Position numbers and translations under genes: made by a program. This document shows, piece after piece, positions 22,590 through 30,508 of a stretch of 32,034 bases of DNA. Position 1 is the first letter of the stretch. The number at the start of each line of letters is the position of its first letter. This DNA is from Actinoplanes oryzae (lineage in GTDB: Bacteria > Actinomycetota > Actinomycetes > Mycobacteriales > Micromonosporaceae), in the NCBI RefSeq assembly GCF_030757795.1, contig NZ_JAUQWH010000103.1, positions 1-32,034 of the forward strand, written 5' to 3'. The notes under the pieces are model-generated. The model ran no database searches. It was given only the letters and a program-made list of their open reading frames with translations, and was not told where the DNA came from.

Positions 22590-23743
22590 AAGCCCTGCAG
22601 TGGTACGGCACCAACGAGCTCAAGGTCGGCGACGTCCCCGAGCCCGAGCTGCGCAACCCCGGCGACGCCATCGTCAAGGTGACCCGGTCGGTGACGTGCG
22701 GGTCGGATCTGCACCTGCTCGGCGGCTACATCCCGTTCATGGAGAAGGGCGACGTGCTCGGCCACGAGTTCATCGGCGAGATCGTCGAGGTGGGCTCGGA
22801 CGTGAAGGCGCACCAGGTCGGCGACCGGGTCGTGGTGTCGTCGTTCATCGCCTGCGGCAAGTGTCACCACTGCCACCGCCGCGAGTTCTCGCTCTGCGAC
22901 AACGGCAACACCAACCCGGCGATCACCGAGTCGCTGTGGGGTCACGCCGTCGGCGGTTGCTTCGGCTACAGCCACGCGCTGGGCGGCAACGCCGGCAGCC
23001 ACGCCGAGTACATCCGCGTGCCGTACGCCGACATCGGCGCCTTCACGATCCCCGACGCGGTCAGCGACGAGCGGGCCCTCTTCGCCTCCGACTCGGCGGC
23101 CACCGGCTGGATGGGCGCCGACCTCGGCGGCGTGCAGCCCGGCCAGGTCGTCGCGGTGTGGGGCGCCGGGGCGGTCGGCCAGATGGCGGCGCGCGCGGCC
23201 ATCCTGCTCGGCGCCGAGCGGGTCGTGGTGATCGACCGGCTCGACTACCGGCTGCGGCAGGTGGAGAAGTTCGTCGGCGCCGAGACGCTCAACTACGAGC
23301 GCACGAACATCCACGAGGAGCTGCGCGAGCTCAGCGGCGGCCGGGGCCCCGACGTGTGCATCGAGGCCGTGGGCTCGGAGGCCGCCGGATCCTCGTACGA
23401 CAAGGTGAAGCAGCAGCTGCGCCTGCAGACGGACCGGCCCACGGCGCTGCGGGAGGCGATCCACGCGTGCGCCAAGGGCGGATCGGTCTTCGTGCTCGGC
23501 GTCTTCGCCGGATTCGTCGACAAGTACCCGCTCGGCGCGATGATGAACAAGGGCCTGACCGTGCGCGGGGCGCAGATGCACGGCCAGCGCTACATCCCGA
23601 TGCTGCTGGACCGGATGGCGCGTGACGAGCTGACCACCGAGCATCTCGCCACGCACACCATGCCGCTGACCGAGGCGGTCGAGGGTTACCGGCTGTTCAA
23701 GGAGAAGGAGGACGACTGCGTCCGCGCGGTCTTCATCCCCTGA
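22586..23743 (+). CDS. Zinc-dependent alcohol dehydrogenase (formaldehyde dehydrogenase-like MDR)
   Basis: The 385-aa product is a medium-chain dehydrogenase of the glutathione-independent formaldehyde dehydrogenase branch. The catalytic zinc region is SVTCGSDLH with VLGHEFIGEI. The structural zinc loop has four spaced cysteines in IACGKCHHCHRREFSLC. The NAD-binding turn is VWGAGAVGQM, followed by acidic VVVIDRLD, which favours NAD over NADP. GTG 22586 overlaps the stop of the small upstream gene. The substrate is uncertain: long FDH-like MDRs act on formaldehyde, alcohols or sugars. Its 3' end overlaps the convergent GT4 gene by 11 bases. Confidence 0.9.
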   Translation: MKALQWYGTNELKVGDVPEPELRNPGDAIVKVTRSVTCGSDLHLLGGYIPFMEKGDVLGHEFIGEIVEVGSDVKAHQVGDRVVVSSFIACGKCHHCHRREFSLCDNGNTNPAITESLWGHAVGGCFGYSHALGGNAGSHAEYIRVPYADIGAFTIPDAVSDERALFASDSAATGWMGADLGGVQPGQVVAVWGAGAVGQMAARAAILLGAERVVVIDRLDYRLRQVEKFVGAETLNYERTNIHEELRELSGGRGPDVCIEAVGSEAAGSSYDKVKQQLRLQTDRPTALREAIHACAKGGSVFVLGVFAGFVDKYPLGAMMNKGLTVRGAQMHGQRYIPMLLDRMARDELTTEHLATHTMPLTEAVEGYRLFKEKEDDCVRAVFIP

Positions 23744-24851
23744 GGGCGAGCAGCTTCTCGTAGAGCGCCAGATATCCGGCGGCCATGACGGCCGGGGTGA
23801 AGCGGCGGGCCGCCTCGGCGCGGCACTCCGCCTCGACGATCGCCCCGGCCGCGTGGACGAGCTCGCCCAGCTCGTCCTCGTCGGTGGTGAGCAGGCCCGT
23901 ACGCCCGTGGTCGATCAGCTCCGGCAGGCAGCCGCGGGCGATGCCGGCCACGGGCGTGCCCAGGGCGAGGGCCTCGACGACGGCGGTGCCGCCGGGCTCG
24001 TTCCAGCGCAACGGGAAGAGGGCGACCTTCGCCTGAGCCACGAGCGCGTCGCGGTCGGCGCCCGCCACCGTGCCGAGCCACTTGACCCGGTCGCCGTCGA
24101 CGTGCGGGGCGACGTGGTCGTACCAGAAGCGCACGTCGGGGTTGGCCCGGTCGGCGGCGCGCAGCTGCTCCGGGGTGTGACACGGGCCGACCGGGCCGGC
24201 CAGGACGAGGTCGAAGCCGTGCTCGTGGGCGAGGCGGGCGGCGAGGTCCTGCCCCTTGCCGGGATTGATACGGCCGAGCACGACGGCGTACGGCTGCTTC
24301 TCGGTCTTCTCCCGCGTGTCGGCGCCGACCGCCAGGGGCGTCGCCAGGTGCACGTGCCCGATGGCGTTGGCCCGCAGTCCCGCCGGGGCGTGCGCGAGCT
24401 GGTCGGCCGAGACGCCGTTGACCCGGACCCGGTCCCCGCCGTCGAACTCGCCGTAGAGTTCGGGGTGCTTGGCCAGGTCCCAGTGCAGCGTGTGCAGCCC
24501 GGGCGGCGCGCCGGCGCCCATCCCGGCGAGCATGGTCAGGCCCGCGGCCTCGACGTGGTCGTGCACGAGGTCGATGCCGCCGGCGGCGACCCGGCGCAGG
24601 ACGGCGGCCTGGTGCGCGGGCACGACCCCGCACGCCTGGTTGTACGGGCGCTGGAGCATCTCGAACCGGCCGGCCGGGAACGTATCGACCCGCTCGTCGG
24701 CCGCCAGGGTGCTCTCCCCGACCGTCGCGAGCACCACCTCGACGCCGAGCTCGCGCAGCTCGGGCACGAGGGTGGCGACGATGTTCTCGATCCCGCCGTA
24801 GCCCCGGGGCGGCACGGGCAGCCAGGGCCCGGCGTTCATCAGCACCCGCAT
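23733..24851 (-). CDS. Glycosyltransferase family 4
   Basis: The 372-aa GT-B enzyme has an N-terminal acceptor domain, MRVLMNAGPWLPVPPRGYGG with IENIVATLVPEL. Its C-terminal donor domain has AVVLGRINPGKGQDLAARLA, the catalytic-type FPLRWNEPGGTAVVEALALG (an EPGG-containing E-x7-E variant) and GCLPELIDHGRTGLLT. The gene directly follows the GpgS-like gene, sharing one base between stop and start (TGATG), so the two are co-translated. It probably adds a second sugar to the GpgS product or to a related acceptor, but this is inferred only from the operon. Confidence 0.88.
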   Translation of the reverse strand: MRVLMNAGPWLPVPPRGYGGIENIVATLVPELRELGVEVVLATVGESTLAADERVDTFPAGRFEMLQRPYNQACGVVPAHQAAVLRRVAAGGIDLVHDHVEAAGLTMLAGMGAGAPPGLHTLHWDLAKHPELYGEFDGGDRVRVNGVSADQLAHAPAGLRANAIGHVHLATPLAVGADTREKTEKQPYAVVLGRINPGKGQDLAARLAHEHGFDLVLAGPVGPCHTPEQLRAADRANPDVRFWYDHVAPHVDGDRVKWLGTVAGADRDALVAQAKVALFPLRWNEPGGTAVVEALALGTPVAGIARGCLPELIDHGRTGLLTTDEDELGELVHAAGAIVEAECRAEAARRFTPAVMAAGYLALYEKLLALRG

Positions 24852-25852
24852 CAGGCGGCCGCCAGCTTGACCATGCGGCTGCGCACCTGCACCAGCGGCG
24901 GCCGCTCGGTGACGCCGGTGTCGTGCACCACGATCTCGCGGTCGAGCCGGGGCAGCGCCTCGGTGCCGCCGCGGCGGAACTGGGTCATGAGCGTCGACGG
25001 CGGCTCCGGGTCGGTCACCAGGCCGCGGCGGTGCAGCCGGCCCCACGCCGTGACGATGATCTGCGCCGCCATCCGGCCGAGCGCCTCGGTGCTCTGGTGC
25101 CGGTGGTGCCGCTCCCCCAGGTCCACCTGGGCGAGGGCGTCCAGGCCGACCTCGTCGAGCAGGTCGATCAGCATCGCGATCTCGACGCCGTACCCGGAGA
25201 CGAACGGGACGCGCTCGAGCACGCTGCGCCGGCCCGCGTACTCGCCCGCCAGGGGCTGCACCACGCCGGCGAGCTCCGGCCAGAAGAGGTTGATCAGCGG
25301 GCGGGCGGCCAGCTCGGTGACCCGGCCGCCGCCGTCCGGCTCGGTGCCCGCGGCCTGGTGCAGCGGGCGGTGGTAGAAGCCCTTGACGAAGGCCACGGAC
25401 GGGTCGGTGAGCAGCGGCCCGAGCAGGCCGGTCACGAAGTGCGCGGAGAAGTCGTGCAGGTCGCCGTCGACGAAGGCGACCACGTCGCCGGTGCTCGCGG
25501 CCAGCCCGGCCCAGAGCGCGTCGCCCTTGCCCTCCATCCGGGGCAGCCCCCGGGTCACGTCGTCCTGGCTGACGACCCGGGCCCCGGCGGCCCGCGCCAC
25601 GAGCGCGGTGTCGTCGGTGGACCGGGAGTCCACGACGATCAGCTCGTCGACCAGCGGGACGCGGGTGCGCAGCTGCCGCGTGATGGTGCTCACGATGGCG
25701 CCCACGGTGGCCTCTTCGTTGCGCGCGGGGATGACCACGCTCACCCGGGTGGCGCCCTTGGCGCGGGCCAGGTCACCGGCGGTCCACTCGGCGGCGTTGC
25801 GGGTCCGGGACGAGGCCCATGCCTCGATGACCGGCGAAACGTCGTACGTCAT
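24851..25852 (-). CDS. gpgS: Glucosyl-3-phosphoglycerate synthase (GpgS-like, GT81/GT2)
   Basis: The 333-aa product matches GpgS, which transfers glucose from an NDP-glucose to 3-phosphoglycerate. This is the first step to glucosylglycerate and, in mycobacteria, methylglucose lipopolysaccharides. Visible marks are RVSVVIPARNEEATVGAIVS, the metal motif FVDGDLHDF, EGKGDALWAGL, VQPLAGEYAGRRSVLERVPF, GYGVEIAMLIDLLDEVGLDA with LAQVDLGERHHRHQS, and LGRMAAQII. ATG 25852 has GGGGGT seven bases upstream. A longer in-frame start at 25933 is less likely. It leads a two-gene operon with the GT4 and is divergent from the Gfo/Idh gene. Confidence 0.9.
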   Translation of the reverse strand: MTYDVSPVIEAWASSRTRNAAEWTAGDLARAKGATRVSVVIPARNEEATVGAIVSTITRQLRTRVPLVDELIVVDSRSTDDTALVARAAGARVVSQDDVTRGLPRMEGKGDALWAGLAASTGDVVAFVDGDLHDFSAHFVTGLLGPLLTDPSVAFVKGFYHRPLHQAAGTEPDGGGRVTELAARPLINLFWPELAGVVQPLAGEYAGRRSVLERVPFVSGYGVEIAMLIDLLDEVGLDALAQVDLGERHHRHQSTEALGRMAAQIIVTAWGRLHRRGLVTDPEPPSTLMTQFRRGGTEALPRLDREIVVHDTGVTERPPLVQVRSRMVKLAAA

Positions 25853-25919
25853 GTGCTGACCCCCGATGTTGATCACGGACAAAGCCCTGGTCTCTTCCCC
25901 CGATCGGGTGACCTTCAAC

Positions 25920-25935
25920 CTGTGACTTCTCACAG
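25920..25935. promoter_or_regulatory. Inverted repeat between gpgS and Gfo/Idh genes
   Basis: CTGTGA-CTTC-TCACAG is a perfect 6-base-arm palindrome in the 155-base divergent region, about 68 bases upstream of gpgS and 73 bases upstream of the oxidoreductase gene. It is a candidate shared operator. Confidence 0.45.
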
Positions 25936-26007
25936 ACTCGCCGAGGTTTTGCCGGGCCCCGCACCGAGCAGTGTCGACCTCGGAACAGCTGCCGAGAAGG
26001 AGTTTTC

Positions 26008-26955
26008 ATGCCGGTGACAAGAGTGGGACTGGTCGGGGCCGGAGGCGTCGCCCAGCGTCACGCGCGGGTGCTTTCCGAACTGCCGGATGTGCAGGTGGCA
26101 GCGGTGACGGACGTGGTGCCGAACGCGGCGGCGGCACTCGCCGAGCCCTACGGCGCCCGGGTCGTGCCCGACGTGGACGCCCTGCTGTCCGAGGGGGTGG
26201 ACGCCGTCTATGTTTGCGTGCCGCCCTTCGCGCACGGACCGGCCGAACGGGCGGTCATCGCCGCCGGTCTGCCGCTGTTCGTGGAAAAGCCCATTGCTCT
26301 CGATCGTGGCGTAGCCCAAGAAATCGCCGATCTTGTCGCCGCGAAGGACATCCTGACCGGGGTCGGCCACCACTGGCGCTACCTGGCCGTCGTGGAGCAG
26401 GCCCGCGAGCTGCTCGGCGACCGGCCGGTGCGGCTGGTCACGGGCAGCTGGCTCGACAAGGTGCCGCCGGTGGGCTGGTGGCCGCACCGGGACAAGTCGG
26501 GCGGTCCGGTCGTCGAGCAGGCCGCCCACGTGCTCGACCTGGCCCGGCACCTGGTCGGCGAGGTGACCTCGGTGACCGCGGTCGGCAACGGCACGCCGCC
26601 GGTCGAGGGCGCGGACATCGACGGCGCGACCGCGGCCACGCTGCGCTTCGCGGGCGGGGCGGTCGGCACGCTGACGGCCACGTGCGTGCTGGGCTGGAAG
26701 GAGCGGGCAGGCCTGGAGATCTACGCCGACCGGCTCGCGCTCTCGATCAGCGAGACCGGCCTGACCGTACGCGACGAGCACGGCACCCGCACCGTCGACA
26801 GCGACCCGGACTCGGCGCGCGTGGCGGTGGACCGGGCGTTCATCGGGGCGGTCAGGGGCGACCTGCCCCGCGACGCCGTGCGCGTGCCCTACGCGGAGGC
26901 GCTCAAGACCCACGAGCTCGCCCTCGCCATCGCCTCGGCGGCGACCCGTGACTGA
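26008..26955 (+). CDS. Gfo/Idh/MocA-family oxidoreductase
   Basis: The 315-aa product has the N-terminal Rossmann fold VGLVGAGGVAQRHARVL, the family signature LFVEKPIAL with the catalytic Lys of EKP, GVGHHWRYLAVV in the second motif region, and a C-terminal alpha/beta dimerisation domain. Such enzymes use NAD(P) to oxidise or reduce a sugar or inositol ring carbon. AAGGAG lies eight bases before ATG 26008. It overlaps the next gene by eight bases, so the two dehydrogenases are coupled. The divergent gpgS-GT4 pair suggests that both operons serve one sugar pathway, which is an inference. Confidence 0.9.
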   Translation: MPVTRVGLVGAGGVAQRHARVLSELPDVQVAAVTDVVPNAAAALAEPYGARVVPDVDALLSEGVDAVYVCVPPFAHGPAERAVIAAGLPLFVEKPIALDRGVAQEIADLVAAKDILTGVGHHWRYLAVVEQARELLGDRPVRLVTGSWLDKVPPVGWWPHRDKSGGPVVEQAAHVLDLARHLVGEVTSVTAVGNGTPPVEGADIDGATAATLRFAGGAVGTLTATCVLGWKERAGLEIYADRLALSISETGLTVRDEHGTRTVDSDPDSARVAVDRAFIGAVRGDLPRDAVRVPYAEALKTHELALAIASAATRD

Positions 26956-28018
26956 CCGCAACGTCGTCGTCACCGGACCGGGCCGGGTCGAGATCGTCGA
27001 CGCGCCGGTGGAGCCCGGGCCCTTCCGCGTGCGGACGCTGTTCAGCGGCGTGTCGGCCGGGACCGAGCTGAGCTTCGTCAAGGGCACCCACCCCGGGCTG
27101 CACGTGGGCTTCGACGGGGAGCTGGGCCTCTTCGGGGGCCCGGCGACGGACGCCTACCCGGTGACCCGGCTCGGGTACATGGAGGTCGGCGTCGTCGAGT
27201 CGTCCTCCACGCCGGCCGTGCGCGTGGGGTCGACGGTCGCCATGACGTACGGGCACCGCACCGGCTGGACCGGCGACCCGCTGCGCGACCGGATCGTCCC
27301 CCTGCCGTCCGCCCTCGACCCGATGCTCGGCATCTACGCCGCGCACATGGGCCCGATCTGCGCCAACGGCCTGCTGCACGCCGCCGCCGAAGCCGGCGGA
27401 TCAGCCCTGGGCGACGGCGTGGCCGGGCGCCGGGTGGCCGTCACCGGCGCGGGCGTGGTGGGCCTGCTCACGGCGCTCTTCGCCCGGGCGCACGGCGCCC
27501 TGTCGGTCGTCGTGGTCGACCCCTCCCCCGATCGGCTCGCCGTCGCCGCCGCCCTGGGGCTCGACACGCTCGACTCGTCGGCCGGCGACCCGGCCGTCAC
27601 TCTCAAGACGGCGTGGCGGCACTGGCCCGGCGACCGGGGCGCCGACGTGGTGTTCCAGTGCCGGGGCCAGGCCTCCGCGCTGCAGCTGGCGCTGCGGCTG
27701 CTGCGTCCCCAGGGAACGGTCGTCGACCTGGCGTTCTACCAGGGCGGGGCGGACGAGGTGCGGCTCGGCGAGGAGTTCCACCACAACGGCCTGAGCCTGC
27801 GGTGCGCGCAGATCGGCCGGGTGCCGCGCGGCCTGGCCGGCACGTGGGACCGCGACCGGCTGTCCGCGGCGACGATCGACCTGCTGAGCGCGCACGGCGA
27901 CGACATCAGGCAGCACGTGATCTCGGCCGTGGTGCCCTTCGAGGAGACCCCGCAGCTGCTGGCCGACCTGGGGGCGCGGCGGCGGCAGGAGATCCAGTCG
28001 GTGCTGGCCTTCGGCTGA
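26948..28018 (+). CDS. Medium-chain dehydrogenase/reductase, apparently lacking catalytic zinc ligands
   Basis: The 356-aa product starts at GTG 26948 inside the end of the Gfo/Idh gene. The MDR fold is clear: the N-terminal region has TLFSGVSAGTELSFV, the Rossmann turn is RVAVTGAGVVGLLTALF with acidic VVVVDPSPDRL, and GADVVFQCRGQASALQLALR follows. The usual zinc-binding Cys-Gly-x-Asp and Gly-His-Glu motifs, and the four-cysteine loop, are not seen. It is therefore closer to the zinc-independent BchC/TDH-like members. It probably acts after the Gfo/Idh enzyme on a related intermediate. Substrate is unknown. Confidence 0.85.
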   Translation: MTDRNVVVTGPGRVEIVDAPVEPGPFRVRTLFSGVSAGTELSFVKGTHPGLHVGFDGELGLFGGPATDAYPVTRLGYMEVGVVESSSTPAVRVGSTVAMTYGHRTGWTGDPLRDRIVPLPSALDPMLGIYAAHMGPICANGLLHAAAEAGGSALGDGVAGRRVAVTGAGVVGLLTALFARAHGALSVVVVDPSPDRLAVAAALGLDTLDSSAGDPAVTLKTAWRHWPGDRGADVVFQCRGQASALQLALRLLRPQGTVVDLAFYQGGADEVRLGEEFHHNGLSLRCAQIGRVPRGLAGTWDRDRLSAATIDLLSAHGDDIRQHVISAVVPFEETPQLLADLGARRRQEIQSVLAFG

Positions 28019-28024
28019 GGGCCG

Positions 28025-28115
28025 CCCGGGTCCCGGGCTCGGGTGCCGCACGGGCACCCGGGTCCCGGGCTCGGGTGCCGCACGGGCACCCGGGTCCCGG
28101 GCTCGGGTGCCGCAC
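28025..28115. repeat. 32-bp tandem repeat, 2.8 copies, each able to form a hairpin
   Basis: Copies start at 28025, 28057 and 28089 and are identical. The third stops after 27 bases. Inside each full unit CGGGTGCC pairs with GGCACCCG. The array begins 7 bases after the MDR stop and ends in a stronger hairpin. Confidence 0.9.
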
Positions 28116-28125
28116 CCGAGCCCCC
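28101..28125 (+). terminator. Hairpin closing the tandem repeat
   Basis: GGGCTCGGGTG pairs perfectly with CACCCGAGCCC across a CCG loop (11-bp stem), and CCCTCTT follows. It probably ends the Gfo/Idh-MDR transcript. Confidence 0.55.
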
Positions 28126-28176
28126 CTCTTCCGCGCGCCCGTTGGCCCCGCGCCGGGACGCGCCTACGCTGACGGC

Positions 28177-28599
28177 ATGGCAGAGCCGAAGACGACGCCG
28201 AACGATGCGAGCGTGGCCGCGTTCCTGGCCGCCGTCGCCGACCCGAGACGCCGGGCCGACGCCACGGCCGTCTGCGCGCTGATGAGCGAGGCAACCGGCG
28301 AGCCGGCGACGATGTGGGGCTCGTCGATCGTCGGCTTCGGGCGTTACCACTACCGGTACGCCTCCGGCCGGGAGGGCGAGTGGCCCGCGGTCGCGCTGTC
28401 GCCGCGCAAACAAGCACTCACCCTCTACGTCTCCCCCGACTTCGCCGGGCACGACGAGCTGCTCGCCCGGCTCGGCCCGCACTCCGTCGGCAAGTCGTGC
28501 CTGCACCTGAAGCGGCTGGCCGACATCGACGAACACGTGCTGCGCGAGCTGGTCACCGCGGCCTTCCACCACCTCGACGGCCGCACCCTCACCAGCTGA
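28177..28599 (+). CDS. DUF1801-family small protein
   Basis: The 140-aa product has the YdhG/DUF1801 pattern: VAAFLAAVADPRRRADATAV, then EPATMWGSSIVGFGRYHYRY, WPAVALSPRKQALTLYVSPD, and GKSCLHLKRLADIDEHVLRE near the end. Members of this family are small soluble proteins without an assigned reaction. ATG 28177 is preceded by CTACGCT, seven bases upstream, a TAnnnT-type -10 that would give a leaderless transcript. No clear ribosome site exists. It stands alone between the repeat terminator and the integrase remnant. Confidence 0.85.
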   Translation: MAEPKTTPNDASVAAFLAAVADPRRRADATAVCALMSEATGEPATMWGSSIVGFGRYHYRYASGREGEWPAVALSPRKQALTLYVSPDFAGHDELLARLGPHSVGKSCLHLKRLADIDEHVLRELVTAAFHHLDGRTLTS

Positions 28600-28786
28600 G
28601 GCCTGTTTCCTCAAGGCAGCCCTTCGGGCCGCACGCAGCCGACGCGTCATGCCGGCTCGCGCCTGCCCCCGCCCTCCCGGCGTGACCGGCGGCAGAAACG
28701 TCTGACCCGCTCTGAGCCTATGACCAGCAGAAATACCCTCCGCTTGGATCTTGGGCACAAGGTGGGCCCAACGTAGCGAGCGGCGG
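28600..28786. other. Gene-free stretch between DUF1801 gene and integrase remnant
   Basis: No gene is supported. It holds a small CCC-TTCG-GGG hairpin (28619-28628) and TTGGGC/GCCCAA arms around 28751-28771. It is the side where an attachment site would be expected if the integrase entered here, but no tRNA-like sequence is seen. Confidence 0.5.
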
Positions 28787-29329
28787 TCATGCTCGGCTCC
28801 CAGCCGACATGGCCGCCGTTTCGCGTATCCCGAGTGCCCCGTCGACCAGCGAGCGCGTGCGGTCCAACACGTCGGGCCACTCCAGCACGTACTCGTTGAG
28901 GGTGATCGTCGGGGTCGAGTGCCCGAGCGCCAGCTGCACCGTCTTGACGCTGGCCCCGGCGTGGATCAGCAGCGTCGCGTAGTAGTGGCGCAAGCCGCGA
29001 AAGCCCCAACGCGGCGGCAGCCCGACCCGGGTACGGATCGGCGCCCAGGTGCGGGAGAACGTCGAGGCGTTCACCGGCTCGCCGCTGGCCGCCCGAGAGA
29101 TCAGCTCAGCGGGTCGCCGTGCCGGCCGCCGCAGGTCGGTGTCGTCGTCGACCTTCACGGGCGTCACCCCGTGTTCCAGGTGCGCCCGCAGCGCCGCCGC
29201 TACCACGTCCGGCAGCTCGACCGTGCGTGAGCTGGTCTTCGTCTTTGGCCGGCCAAGGTACGGCGGGTGGCCCTTGTGCATCTTGAGCTGCTGGCGCACC
29301 GTCAGCTCCGCACGCTCGAATCGCGCGGA
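28787..29329 (-). pseudogene. 5'-truncated tyrosine recombinase (integrase) remnant
   Basis: The open frame (181 codons including stop) encodes only the C-terminal catalytic part. It begins at ARFERAELTVRQQLKMHKGH, directly after an in-frame TGA at 29330-29332. It has the Arg/His box (WGFRGLRHYYATLLIHAG), the later His (LALGHSTPTITL) and the nucleophile Tyr in NEYV. The N-terminal DNA-binding domain and first catalytic Arg are missing, and the sequence upstream is unrelated. A GTG at 29299 could start a 170-aa fragment, but without the first Arg it should not recombine DNA. It marks a former integrative element. Confidence 0.8.
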
Positions 29330-29352
29330 TCAGGGAGGAAGTCGCGGCCCGC

Positions 29353-29895
29353 ATGCCGACTCCGGACGAGTCCATCGGGCTTGCTATTCCGGACGGTGTC
29401 CCCGTGCTCGAAGTCCTACACACCGCGTTCGATCCCGGTGGCCGGCCATTCGACGGCTACCCGGTTGAGGGAGCCGATTACGCGGAGAGCTGGATGCACC
29501 CCGAGGGATCGCTGTCGGCACGGGTCGCCGGCAGTTCCGGGGAGGTGCTGGGACATGCCGCAATCTGCGACCTCGAGGACGGCGACGCGGCGGCCGCGAT
29601 GCTGATGAAGCGTCTGGATATCCCGGCGACCGAAATCGCTGTGCTGGCTCGCCTCTTCGTGGGGCCGACCGCGCGGAGGAGCGGCACGGGACAGCGACTC
29701 GCCGAAGCGGCCCTCGCGTACGCCGTCGAACACCGGCGCCGCGCCGTATTCGACGTGATGGAGAAGGACTCCGCCGCCATCCGCATGTACGAGCGGCTGG
29801 GATGCGTCATGCTCGGACGCACCTCGCATCAGGTCGCGGGCGGACGGGTCGTTCCGGCACTTTGCTTTGCCGCTCCGGGAGTGCTCGACAGCTGA
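29353..29895 (+). CDS. GNAT-family N-acetyltransferase
   Basis: The 180-aa product has the acetyl-CoA-binding motif IAVLARLFVGPTARRSGTGQ followed by RLAEAALAYA, and the later YERLGCVMLG strand-helix typical of GNAT enzymes. It should move the acetyl group of acetyl-CoA to an amine whose identity is unknown. GGGAGGAAG lies 10 bases before the ATG. Codon use is less extreme than in the core genes (GAA, ATT and CTT codons appear), which suggests acquisition with the neighbouring integrase remnant. A decayed piece of a close copy lies at 31036-31136. Confidence 0.88.
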   Translation: MPTPDESIGLAIPDGVPVLEVLHTAFDPGGRPFDGYPVEGADYAESWMHPEGSLSARVAGSSGEVLGHAAICDLEDGDAAAAMLMKRLDIPATEIAVLARLFVGPTARRSGTGQRLAEAALAYAVEHRRRAVFDVMEKDSAAIRMYERLGCVMLGRTSHQVAGGRVVPALCFAAPGVLDS

Positions 29896-30106
29896 CGTCT
29901 GCCACTCAGCGACCGGTGAGAATTTCTCTACATCTTCAAGGCGGCCTGCGGGCCGCGCGCGAGCCGCCTCCGCCAGGCCCTCCGCGCCTTGCCGCTTCGC
30001 TCTCGGCGCGACCCGGCATAGTCTTTCGCGAGGGGCGCCGAATGCGAGGAAGCCCCGATAGGCCTCCTTCAGGAAGCTATCGGGGCAACCTCGCCGACAC
30101 GTAGAG
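29896..30106. other. Gene-free stretch with one structured end
   Basis: No gene is supported. AT-richer bases just after the GNAT stop (GAGAATTTCTCTACATC) are followed by a GC-rich block similar to 28611-28640. The terminator hairpin for the convergent small gene occupies the right end. Confidence 0.5.
30052..30086 (-). terminator. Terminator hairpin of the 59-aa gene
   Basis: GCCCCGATAG and CTATCGGGGC form a perfect 10-bp stem, with an inner TCCT/AGGA pairing in the loop. On the minus strand it is followed by TTCCTCGC and begins 20 bases after the stop of the small gene. Confidence 0.65.
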
Positions 30107-30286
30107 TCAGCTGTCCCGCCTTTGCTTGTTCTGCTCGGCCCACGCATCGGCAATTCGCTCAAGCGCGTTTGCAACAGCGACGAGCGCTAGCACCTGCGCG
30201 GAAGCGACCGCCTTGCCCGCGTCCGGACCGCGCGAGTCCGCCTCTCGCAGCTCGCTGAGGACCGCATTAATCCATGTGTTGTCCAT
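30107..30286 (-). CDS. Small soluble helical protein (59 aa)
   Basis: ATG 30286 has GGAG seven bases upstream (CCGGAGCCCTGACATG). The product starts MDNTWINAVLSELREADSRG and ends NALERIADAWAEQNKQRRDS. It is a short helical protein with an Ala/Val-rich middle (KAVASAQVLALVAVANALER) and a charged tail. Codons such as ATT, AAT, CTA, GTT and GCA set it apart from core genes. It is too short for most gene filters. A terminator follows directly. I do not recognise a family. Small proteins of this kind are often found on actinomycete integrative elements, which fits the neighbourhood. Confidence 0.65.
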   Translation of the reverse strand: MDNTWINAVLSELREADSRGPDAGKAVASAQVLALVAVANALERIADAWAEQNKQRRDS

Positions 30287-30479
30287 GTCAGGGCTCCGGT
30301 TGTCGTGGCTGGCTATCAGCCTTGCCTAACGAACTGCCCGCGCGTTACGGCACGGCCGCGTCCCGAGCACACGCCTCCGGCGGGCAGGGCCTCCGGCGGC
30401 CGGGGCTCCGCCCCTGGACCCAGGGCCGCTCTGGGATGGCCGGAACCCGGCGGACCATCGCACACCGGAGGCCACCAGA

Positions 30480-30508
30480 CCGCGCCTGCCTGGACCAAGC
30501 AGGCGCGG
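30480..30508. repeat. Perfect inverted repeat (10-bp stem)
   Basis: CCGCGCCTGC, nine bases, GCAGGCGCGG. There is no T-tract and no adjacent gene end. It could be part of a structured RNA or a protein-binding site. Confidence 0.6.

Noticed and set aside
25920..25935. CTGTGA-CTTC-TCACAG as a canonical CRP site
   Set aside because: The spacer is four bases, whereas CRP sites have six between TGTGA and TCACA. It is kept only as an unassigned palindrome.
28025..28115. 32-bp repeats as a CRISPR array
   Set aside because: The copies are directly adjacent with no spacers, and no cas genes are seen.
28600..28786. tRNA gene as integration site next to the integrase
   Set aside because: I looked for a cloverleaf, T-loop GTTCGA-type motif and acceptor stem on both strands and found none.
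29416..30174. 252-codon minus-strand frame antisense to the GNAT gene
   Set aside because: It covers the GNAT gene on the other strand and continues through GC-rich spacer. There is no motif and it conflicts with the convincing GNAT frame.
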